Positions 16,212-22,567 of a stretch of DNA of 23,103 nucleotides are shown in pieces. Source of the stretch: Candidatus Gastranaerophilales bacterium (GTDB lineage Bacteria; Cyanobacteriota; Vampirovibrionia; Gastranaerophilales; Gastranaerophilaceae). Below the pieces are notes generated by a model. That model searched no databases, had not been told where the DNA came from, and saw only the letters and a program-made list of their open reading frames with translations. Each line of letters begins with the position of its first letter. Position 1 is the first letter of the stretch. The position numbers and the translations under genes are program-made. The stretch is from contig CANQZO010000004.1 in assembly GCA_947628355.1 (NCBI GenBank), forward strand, positions 1-23,103, written 5' to 3'.

Positions 16212-16294
16212 AGGCTTTACGATAAACAGATAATCGTAATGATTTTGATGTTGCAAAAAATCTAAAGCCTTCTGAAATATCAGAGGGCTTTTTT
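16212..16294 (+). promoter_or_regulatory. Attenuator-like element with competing pairings after rplI
   Basis: AGGCTTTA (16212-16219) is perfectly complementary to TAAAGCCT (16263-16270), and the second arm is also the left arm of the terminator below. TTACGAT (16217-16223) additionally pairs with ATCGTAA (16233-16239). The RNA could therefore fold either as a small hairpin plus terminator or as a long-range antiterminator pairing. A near-perfect AGGAGG (16209-16214) overlaps the first arm. This is what a riboswitch or T-box-like leader looks like in outline, but I recognise no known class and no ligand. A plain rplI terminator is the simpler reading. Confidence 0.4.
16264..16294 (+). terminator. 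Intrinsic terminator between rplI and the 432-aa gene
   Basis: AAAGCC-T-TCTGA (16264-16275) pairs with TCAGA-G-GGCTTT (16280-16291) around AATA, a 12-pair stem with one G-T pair, followed by a run of T. A clear rho-independent terminator for readthrough from rplI. Confidence 0.88.
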
Positions 16295-16312
16295 AATACA
16301 AAGGAGAAGAAA

Positions 16313-16375
16313 ATGAAAAACAATCGACGAAACACAAACTTAAAAAAATATATGAATTTAGTATGGGGCTTATAA
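16313..16375 (+). CDS. Possible 20-codon ORF before the 432-aa gene
   Basis: ATG 16313 lies six bases after AAGGAGAAG (16301-16307), as strong a ribosome site as any in the window. The frame is short, basic (MKNNRRNTNLKK) and ends in LVWGL, then TAA 12 bases before the next ATG. It could be a small peptide coupled to the next gene, or a leader peptide working with the attenuator-like element. No family is recognised. Confidence 0.35.
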   Translation: MKNNRRNTNLKKYMNLVWGL

Positions 16376-16387
16376 AAAGGAAAAGAA

Positions 16388-17686
16388 ATGAGTATACAAA
16401 AAATATCAACAAAAGTAATATCAACACTCGGTAATAAAGAGTCACTGCTTCCGATTATGCTAAAAGACGGAGTAGACAGTGCAAGTTTAACATATAAATC
16501 ATACAAAGCAGGCGGAGTAATAGAAGGGATAGACAGAGGGATTGATGAATTCGGCACGCAGGCAATCTGGATAGGCGGAATACCGTTTTTTAAATTTTTA
16601 ATCGATAAAAGCATATACAAATTGGCGAAAATAAATCCCGCAGTTGACCCGAGAGTAATATCAGATAAAGAATATTCAAAATGGGCATTAGATAACGCAA
16701 AAGGGATAATGTCTAATGACAAAACACAAAGCGTAAAAGAAGCAATATCAAAATGTTTAAAAGACGGAGGTAAAGCCGCAAAAAGTTTATATATCGCAAA
16801 AGTTGCACTATCAACAGTACTAACGCTCGGGGCTTATTTTCTTCTAACTAAACTAAAACAAAAAAATACAAAAAATAACATTTTAAAAGAAATGAATAAT
16901 AATGTTGCCTCGTGCAATAATCACTCAAAAATTTTTGATGATATCGCGGAATTTAAAAGTAAATCGCCGTCATTTAAAGGAATAGCAGGGAACATTATAA
17001 ACGGGGTAATGTATAATCCCGTTCACAATATGAAAATAATAGATGCGGGAATAACAAGCGAAAGACTTTTATGTTCAAGAAATGCAACTGAATTTTGCGA
17101 ACACGCAATAAAAGAGGGCGGTTTTTTATTTTTCATATACGGATTTGGAAATTTAATAGAAAAAGGCATTAATAAAATTTCATCAGCCGTTTTTAAAACT
17201 CCTATTGATTTACCAATAGATGTATTAACTGATGAAAGTTATAAAAAGGCACTTCAAGGCGGAAGCATAATAAAAGAATTAGAAAGTCTGCCGGCAGGTA
17301 AACTGACAGATAAACTGAATTTTATAATTAATAATCCCGATAATATTCTTGTAAAATCAGCAAAAAAAAGTAAAATCATATCAACCGTAAAGGACGCAAG
17401 CGGAAATACACACACAGATACTTCTAAATTTATTGATATGAAAAAGCTGGAAGAATTAGCAGAAAACCTAAAAACTGCACAGAAAAAATTTGAAATATCA
17501 GGAATAAGCGCAGAAAAATACGTAAAGAAAGCAAAAGGGTTAAAAATTCTTTCCGTAATGGCAAACATCGGAATTTCGTGCTTATTTTTAGGTGTTATAA
17601 TTCCTAAATTAATATACTTATACAGAGAAAAGAAAACAGGAACAACAAAATTTCACGTGGAAGAAAACATGAAAAATAAAGCATAA
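16388..17686 (+). CDS. Membrane protein of unknown function (432 aa)
   Basis: A 432-residue protein with no domain I recognise. The N-terminal 130 residues contain glycine-rich, mostly soluble sequence and one moderately hydrophobic stretch (about 57-73, AIWIGGIPFFKF). Stronger membrane segments are at about 136-154, 243-258 and 388-411. Between them are a lysine-rich soluble region with cysteines at 123, 176, 229 and 237, and a long helical stretch (350-385). It ends with a short basic tail. The lysine flanks suggest an inner-membrane protein; there is no signal peptide. An AAAAGGAAAAG ribosome site lies before ATG 16388. Its style recalls lineage-specific proteins of Gastranaerophilales-type genomes, but that is recollection, not proof. 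Confidence 0.75.
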   Translation: MSIQKISTKVISTLGNKESLLPIMLKDGVDSASLTYKSYKAGGVIEGIDRGIDEFGTQAIWIGGIPFFKFLIDKSIYKLAKINPAVDPRVISDKEYSKWALDNAKGIMSNDKTQSVKEAISKCLKDGGKAAKSLYIAKVALSTVLTLGAYFLLTKLKQKNTKNNILKEMNNNVASCNNHSKIFDDIAEFKSKSPSFKGIAGNIINGVMYNPVHNMKIIDAGITSERLLCSRNATEFCEHAIKEGGFLFFIYGFGNLIEKGINKISSAVFKTPIDLPIDVLTDESYKKALQGGSIIKELESLPAGKLTDKLNFIINNPDNILVKSAKKSKIISTVKDASGNTHTDTSKFIDMKKLEELAENLKTAQKKFEISGISAEKYVKKAKGLKILSVMANIGISCLFLGVIIPKLIYLYREKKTGTTKFHVEENMKNKA

Positions 17687-17693
17687 TAAAATT

Positions 17694-17722
17694 TTTACAA
17701 TTAAAAGTCATTATGCTAAAAT
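17694..17722 (+). promoter_or_regulatory. Promoter of the radical SAM/dehydrogenase operon
   Basis: TTTACA at 17694-17699 (-35), 17 bases, then TAAAAT at 17717-17722 (-10) with a TG one base before it (17714-17715), so it is also an extended -10. The start would fall near 17729, only about 15 bases before the TTG start and directly before its AGAGGGG ribosome site. Confidence 0.8.
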
Positions 17723-17744
17723 AAAGTGAGAGAGGGGATATGCC

Positions 17745-18734
17745 TTGAAATACAAAAGTTGTTACTGGATAGAATCGGGAATAAATTTTGATATAGATTC
17801 ATACAAAGTATGCTGTCTTTACAGTGCAAAAGGCGGGGGCAACACAATTGTAAGAAGCAATTATAAGGGCAAGAGCGTTGATTGGGATGAGTTTTTTGAA
17901 TTTAAAGATTTAATGCGTGAAATGCACAAAAGAGGCGAAACATATCCGAAATGCGAGGGCTGTATATATTTAGTTGAGCAGGAATGGCCCAAAGAGAACG
18001 ATAAAATCAGTATGATAAACCTTGATTACTGGACAAAATGCAACTCACGCTGTTCATACTGCCATACAATGCAGGATAAAGAACGATATAATAAATTTAA
18101 AAATTATAATTTTATGCCCATTTTAAAAGACATGATAAAAAGAGATATATTAAGACCAAACGGGCATGTCAGCTTTGGCGGAGGCGAAGTAACACTGTTA
18201 AGAGAATTTGACGGATTATTGCATACGTTTATGGATTTTGGTTTCCCTTTAACAAGAATACACTCATCGTGCATAAAGTATTCAAAAGCAATAGAAAAAG
18301 GCTTAAAAACGGGAAAAGTTGATTTGATTGTATCAGTTGACGCAGGCACAAAAGAAATGCACAAAAAAATCAAACAAGTAAATTCTTATGATAAAGTGTG
18401 GAGCAATTTAAAACGATACGCAAAAAATCAAAAATCCCCTTATGCCGTAAAATCAAAATATATAGTAATCCCCGGGGAAAATGACAATAAAGAAGAACTT
18501 GTCGAGTGGTTAAAGAAATCAAAAGATAACGGAATAAACTGTGTATTCCATGAAATTGAGTCAAAATGGTTTTATGCCCGCCGAGATAATGTTCCTAATG
18601 ATATAATAGAGTTATTTAATTACACGAAAGAAAAAGCTCAAGAAATGGGATTAAAATATGTTTTGTATGAAAGAGCCGAACACATGATGGAATATGCACA
18701 CAATAAAAAGGAAGCAGGAGTAAACAATGCGTGA
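17745..18734 (+). CDS. Radical SAM protein, paralogue 1 of 3
   Basis: Radical SAM enzyme of 329 residues. The core motif is CNSRCSYC (C99, C103, C106), followed by the GGE-type motif in FGGGEVT (144-150) and SVDAGTKEMHKKIKQV (about 197-212), the usual SAM-barrel strand. Before the core there is an extra set of cysteines at C6, C23, C24, C70 and C73 (SCYWIESG, KVCCL, CEGC) that could bind an auxiliary iron-sulfur cluster, in a position unlike the C-terminal SPASM/twitch. Its substrate is unknown. The start is TTG at 17745 after AGAGGGG; an ATG at 17740 runs into a stop after one codon. It overlaps the next gene by eight bases. GGGEVT lacks the proline of GGEP in paralogues 2 and 3. Confidence 0.9.
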   Translation: MKYKSCYWIESGINFDIDSYKVCCLYSAKGGGNTIVRSNYKGKSVDWDEFFEFKDLMREMHKRGETYPKCEGCIYLVEQEWPKENDKISMINLDYWTKCNSRCSYCHTMQDKERYNKFKNYNFMPILKDMIKRDILRPNGHVSFGGGEVTLLREFDGLLHTFMDFGFPLTRIHSSCIKYSKAIEKGLKTGKVDLIVSVDAGTKEMHKKIKQVNSYDKVWSNLKRYAKNQKSPYAVKSKYIVIPGENDNKEELVEWLKKSKDNGINCVFHEIESKWFYARRDNVPNDIIELFNYTKEKAQEMGLKYVLYERAEHMMEYAHNKKEAGVNNA

Positions 18735-19710
18735 ATATACAAGCTGTCACTGGCTCCAGCATGGATTAAGTTTTGAAAATGACCACATAGAAATGTGCTG
18801 TTTATGCTGTCATAAAGGCGGCGGCAGATTAAATATTGCAGATAAATATAACGGCAAAGGATTAAAGTGGGATGATATATTCAGATTTAAAGAAAAATTC
18901 ATAGAAGATAACAGAAACGGCATAATTGACCCAAGATGCGAGGGATGTTTTAATCTGGTTCACCGCGGGTGGGATGATGATGAAAAATATATAAACTACC
19001 TGCATTTTAACCACTGGACACACTGCAACAGCGACTGCATATACTGCTATACAAAATGGGATAAAAAAGCATTTAATACAAGAAAACATTATCAAGTAAT
19101 GCCGATGTTAAAAGAATTATTTAAGAAAAAAATGTTCCGCTCCGGCGGTGAAGTCACCTTTGCAGGCGGAGAACCAACGATATTAAACGAGTTTGATGAT
19201 ATAATAAAAATCCTGTTAAAAAACGGTGCAGACAGAATAACGGTTCATACATCGGGGATTAAATTTTCAAAGGCAATTGAAAAAGGCATAAAAGAGGGAG
19301 TCGTAAACGTATGTTTATCAGCTGATTCAGGTTCAAGAGATACATATCTTGCGGTAAAAAGAGTGGATAAATTTGCAAAGTTTTGGGAAAATGCAGAAAA
19401 GTACGCACAAGCTCAAAGCGAAGATAATAAACTGCTTGTAGAAACGAAATACGTTATAATACCTGAGGTTAACGACAACAAAGAAGAAATAGAAAAGTGG
19501 TTCAGCTTAAATCTTGCTTACGGGATAAAGTCAATAGTAGTTGATATCGAAAATGACTACTGCAGAGATTTAAGAAAAGAGGGAGCAAAAGCCCCGAATC
19601 ACTTGGTTGACCTATGCAACTACATTGTAGAACGAGCAAAAGAACTTGATTTCAATCTTGTAGATTATAACAATTTCAGATATTTAACAAGCGAATACAA
19701 ATTAATGTAA
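18727..19710 (+). CDS. Radical SAM protein, paralogue 2 of 3
   Basis: Radical SAM enzyme of 327 residues, clearly homologous to its neighbours along the whole length. The core is CNSDCIYC (C100, C104, C107) and the next motif is FAGGEPT (145-151). The N-terminal cysteine set is C7, C24, C25, C27, C28, C71 and C74, richer than in the others because of the CCLCC run. The SADSGSRDTY segment is less like paralogues 1 and 3 than they are like each other, so paralogue 2 is the more divergent copy. A GGAGTAAACA stretch precedes the ATG, which overlaps the stop of paralogue 1, so coupled translation is likely. No peptide-binding RRE domain is visible, and the substrate is not known. Confidence 0.9.
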   Translation: MREYTSCHWLQHGLSFENDHIEMCCLCCHKGGGRLNIADKYNGKGLKWDDIFRFKEKFIEDNRNGIIDPRCEGCFNLVHRGWDDDEKYINYLHFNHWTHCNSDCIYCYTKWDKKAFNTRKHYQVMPMLKELFKKKMFRSGGEVTFAGGEPTILNEFDDIIKILLKNGADRITVHTSGIKFSKAIEKGIKEGVVNVCLSADSGSRDTYLAVKRVDKFAKFWENAEKYAQAQSEDNKLLVETKYVIIPEVNDNKEEIEKWFSLNLAYGIKSIVVDIENDYCRDLRKEGAKAPNHLVDLCNYIVERAKELDFNLVDYNNFRYLTSEYKLM

Positions 19711-19740
19711 AGCGTGGAAAGAGCGGGGAGAAAATAGTAA

Positions 19741-20736
19741 GTGGACGGATTTGAAAGCTGCAGTTACATAGAGCACGGAATGGTATTAGACCATTGCAAC
19801 AGGATAAGGCATTGCAATAATTTCAATCCTCGATACGGCGGGCGCCCTATAATTTACGAAAATTATAACGGCGAAAAAATAGACTGGAGTGATTTTTTTA
19901 AAAAGAAAAGAGCTCTGAGAGATAAATACCGCAATTCAAGCTGTCCTGAACTATGCAAGGACTGCGTAAATACTGCATTCAAAAACTGGGATGAAGATAA
20001 TTACGTTGATTATTTACTTTTGACTCCGTGGGTTCCATGTAATTCAAATTGTATATACTGTTCAGCGCCCAGAGATAAAGATGTTCTTGAAAACACCACG
20101 GTATACAAGGTTTTACCGTTAATAAAAGATATGATAAAAAACAACATATTAAAAAAAGACGGCACAATTGATTTTGCCGGCGGAGAACCGACAATATACA
20201 GTGAGTTTGAAGCTCTGTTACACGAATTTATTAAGCACGATTTTCAAAAAATAATCATACACACAAATGCAATAAAAAAGAGTAAATCTATAATAAAAGG
20301 CATTAAAAAAGGTGTAGTAAGAGTTTTAGTTTCAATAGATGCAGGCACAAAAGAAACTCACGAAAAAGTAAAGCAGGTTAAATCTTATGACACAGTATGG
20401 AAGAATTTAAAAGAGTATGCAAAACACCAGCCAAAAGGGTCAGATAACGTAAAAGCAAAATATATAATAGTCCCAAACTTAAACGATAGTGAAGAAGAAA
20501 TTAATATCTGGCTTGAAAAATGCAAGGAAATCAACATAAAAAGTGTTGTATTAAATCTTGATTTTAACTGGCTGATGAACAATGTTGATAACGATTTAAT
20601 GCCGATATACAATTTAATGAAATATACGCTAAACAGAAGCTATGAACTTGGAATTAACTGTGAGTTGTACGGACAGATTTTCCAGGTAAAATGCGAAGTA
20701 GAAAAGACACGAGAGGAAAATAAAGCAGGATTTTAA
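19741..20736 (+). CDS. Radical SAM protein, paralogue 3 of 3
   Basis: Radical SAM enzyme of 331 residues. The core is CNSNCIYC (C100, C104, C107), with FAGGEPT (145-151) and SIDAGTKETHEKVKQVKSYD, which is closely similar to paralogue 1. The N-terminal cysteines are C7, C19, C25, C68, C72 and C75; the CC pair of the other two is replaced by C19 and C25. The start is GTG at 19741, about ten bases after GGGGAG, with 30 bases between it and paralogue 2. Its stop is one base before the dehydrogenase ATG. It ends with a helical region (EEEINIWLEKCKE, then ELGINCEL) shared with the others. The function is probably related to, but not the same as, paralogue 1. Confidence 0.9.
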   Translation: MDGFESCSYIEHGMVLDHCNRIRHCNNFNPRYGGRPIIYENYNGEKIDWSDFFKKKRALRDKYRNSSCPELCKDCVNTAFKNWDEDNYVDYLLLTPWVPCNSNCIYCSAPRDKDVLENTTVYKVLPLIKDMIKNNILKKDGTIDFAGGEPTIYSEFEALLHEFIKHDFQKIIIHTNAIKKSKSIIKGIKKGVVRVLVSIDAGTKETHEKVKQVKSYDTVWKNLKEYAKHQPKGSDNVKAKYIIVPNLNDSEEEINIWLEKCKEINIKSVVLNLDFNWLMNNVDNDLMPIYNLMKYTLNRSYELGINCELYGQIFQVKCEVEKTREENKAGF

Positions 20737-20737
20737 A

Positions 20738-21718
20738 ATGAAAATTGCAGTATTTGAAAAAAGACCTTATGAAGAAGAAATAATAAAAAAATTTGAAGCG
20801 GAAAATAACGTAGAAATAGTATCAACTGACGAAATACTGGATGAAAAAACAATTGATTTATGCGAAGGAGCTGACGGAATAACAACTCTCGGATATTCAA
20901 TGTTAAATGCAGAGTTATTAGAAAAAATCAAAAAATACGGTGTAAAATACATATCAACAAGGACTATAGGGTATAATCATTACGATATAAAAAAAGCAAA
21001 GGAATTAGGTTTTAAAATATGCAACGTAACATACGACCCCAACGGTGTAGCTGATTTTACGGTAATGTTAATGCTGATAAGCATAAGAAAATATAAACCT
21101 GCGATGTGGAGGCAAAATGTAAATGACTACACATTAAACGGCTTAATGGGAATGGAAATGCGAAATCTGACGGTAGGAGTATTAGGAACAGGCAGAATAG
21201 GTGCAGCTGTTATAAAAAATCTGTCAGGGTTCGGGTGCAAAATTCTTGCATTTGATAAATACCAAAATGAAAAAATAAAAGACCTTGCTGAATATGTGGA
21301 ATTTGATGAACTTTTGAAAACCAGCGATATAATAACAATCCATATGCCGCTAACGCAAGAGAACAGGGGAATAATAAACAAAGCCAATATTTCCAAAATG
21401 AAAACAGGGGTAATTATAGTAAATACTGCAAGAAGCGAGCTTGCAAACATACAGGATTTAATAGAAGGAATTGAAAGCGAGAAAATAGGCGCGCTAGCGC
21501 TTGACGTATTTGAAAATGAAGATGAAATATATCATCATTTTCTTTCAACAGACATCATAAAAAATAAAGATATGGCATATTTAAGACAGTTCCCGAATGT
21601 TGTGCTGACACAGCACATGGCATTTTTTACCGATTGCGCAACCAAGCAAATGATAACAAACAGCTTAAATGAATTGATGAGTCTGAATAAAACGGGTCAT
21701 TGCACAAATGAATTATAA
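20738..21718 (+). CDS. D-2-hydroxyacid dehydrogenase, D-lactate dehydrogenase/VanH-like
   Basis: A 326-residue NAD-dependent dehydrogenase of the D-isomer 2-hydroxyacid family, reducing a 2-keto acid such as pyruvate to a D-hydroxyacid. The NAD fold shows VGVLGTGRIG (146-155) with D173 at the end of the second strand, which favours NAD over NADP. The catalytic set R232, D256, E261 and H293 has the same spacing (24, 5, 32) as R235, D259, E264 and H296 of Lactobacillus D-lactate dehydrogenase. STRTIGYNHYDI and the C-terminal YLRQFPNVVLTQHMAFFTD resemble VanH. In TARSEL the glycine usual after the catalytic arginine is serine. It starts one base after paralogue 3 and shares its operon, so its keto acid may be a substrate or product of that pathway; this is inference. 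No VanA or VanX is nearby. Confidence 0.92.
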   Translation: MKIAVFEKRPYEEEIIKKFEAENNVEIVSTDEILDEKTIDLCEGADGITTLGYSMLNAELLEKIKKYGVKYISTRTIGYNHYDIKKAKELGFKICNVTYDPNGVADFTVMLMLISIRKYKPAMWRQNVNDYTLNGLMGMEMRNLTVGVLGTGRIGAAVIKNLSGFGCKILAFDKYQNEKIKDLAEYVEFDELLKTSDIITIHMPLTQENRGIINKANISKMKTGVIIVNTARSELANIQDLIEGIESEKIGALALDVFENEDEIYHHFLSTDIIKNKDMAYLRQFPNVVLTQHMAFFTDCATKQMITNSLNELMSLNKTGHCTNEL

Positions 21719-21720
21719 AA

Positions 21721-21745
21721 AAGACCGATATAAATCGGTCTTTTT
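21721..21745. terminator. Bidirectional terminator between convergent genes
   Basis: AAGACCGAT (21721-21729) pairs with ATCGGTCTT (21734-21742) around ATAA. T runs follow on the plus strand (21741-21745) and, read backwards, on the minus strand. It closes both the radical SAM operon and the BI-1 gene. Confidence 0.92.
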
Positions 21746-21747
21746 AA

Positions 21748-22482
21748 TTATCTGCTTCTTACTCTTGAAAGAAGTCTTAAAATTTCCAAATATAGCCACA
21801 AAATTGTAACAAGGAGCCCAAACGCACCGTACCACTCATACAAAGCAGGCAATGGAGCTTGAGTCCCGCGTTCAATAAAATCGAAGTCAAGAATTAAATT
21901 TAAAGCTGCAAAAATAGCAATAGCTGCATTTATAATGATTGTTATATTACTGTTTGCCGAAAAATAAGGTATATTAACGTGAAACAGCATTAAAACAAAG
22001 GCAATCAAATAAAAAACAGCGATTGCAGCCGTTGCGCAAAACACAACTGCTCTGAATTTTTCCGTAGCCCGAATAATTCCAGATTTAAAAAGGAGTGCCA
22101 TAAGTATAACAACAACAAAAGTCATTGAAATAGCTTGAATAACAATCCCTTGGAATTGGGATTCAAAAAAGCAGGAAATACCCGATAGCGCTGCACCTTG
22201 CGCAAAAGCATAAACAGGCGCTAAATATGGGGTTGCTTTATGTGCAAAAGCGATAACTATCGCAACTATAAAACCAACAATAACACCGCCCATTGTAAGC
22301 ATGTTAACATAGTCCATACGCTGAAGCATAAATTGGTAATACACTGCCCCCGCACCTAAGAGCATAATTAACGCCAAAAAAAGTAATTTATTTAAAGTTC
22401 CCGAAACACTCATCGGTCTTTCAGTAAGTACATAATCTGTTTCCAAAACAGAATCTTTTAAAATCGGATTAGAAGTTCTCAT
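21748..22482 (-). CDS. Bax inhibitor-1/YccA family membrane protein
   Basis: A 244-residue protein with seven membrane helices (about 31-50, 60-80, 86-105, 115-133, 145-166, 178-199, 216-237), the TMBIM/BI-1/YccA fold. Signatures are APVYAFAQGAALSGIS (88-103) and LILDFDFIERG (196-206), with the acidic pair at 199 and 201 in the region where BsYetJ has its pH/calcium-sensing aspartates. YEWYGAFGLLVTILWLYLEILRLL is near the end. Bacterial members are thought to be calcium leak channels or FtsH-associated proteins; which applies is unknown. The start has a perfect AAGGAGGT ribosome site and an extended -10 promoter. Confidence 0.93.
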   Translation of the reverse strand: MRTSNPILKDSVLETDYVLTERPMSVSGTLNKLLFLALIMLLGAGAVYYQFMLQRMDYVNMLTMGGVIVGFIVAIVIAFAHKATPYLAPVYAFAQGAALSGISCFFESQFQGIVIQAISMTFVVVILMALLFKSGIIRATEKFRAVVFCATAAIAVFYLIAFVLMLFHVNIPYFSANSNITIIINAAIAIFAALNLILDFDFIERGTQAPLPALYEWYGAFGLLVTILWLYLEILRLLSRVRSR

Positions 22483-22507
22483 TTTACCTCCTTAAATATA
22501 CATGTAG

Positions 22508-22516
22508 ATTATAGCA
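22508..22516 (-). promoter_or_regulatory. Extended -10 promoter of the BI-1/YccA gene
   Basis: Read on the minus strand: TGCTATAAT, an exact extended -10. The sequence 17 bases upstream is not a good -35. The predicted leader is about 20 bases and contains the ribosome site. Confidence 0.7.
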
Positions 22517-22567
22517 TATTTTAAACATACGTGAGATATTCACATGAGCATAAGCGAGGAAAAAAAA

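Noticed and set aside
16207..16722. 171-codon minus-strand ORF across the attenuator region and the 5' part of the 432-aa gene
   Set aside because: Most of it is the shadow of the plus-strand gene; it crosses the terminator hairpin and has F/S/I-rich antisense composition.
17745..20736. A RiPP (peptide natural product) cluster
   Set aside because: No precursor peptide, RRE/PqqD-like domain, peptidase or exporter is seen between or next to the radical SAM genes.
20738..21718. A vancomycin resistance (vanHAX) operon
   Set aside because: Only a VanH-like dehydrogenase is present; the neighbours are radical SAM proteins and the window's Ddl is of the D-Ala-D-Ala type.
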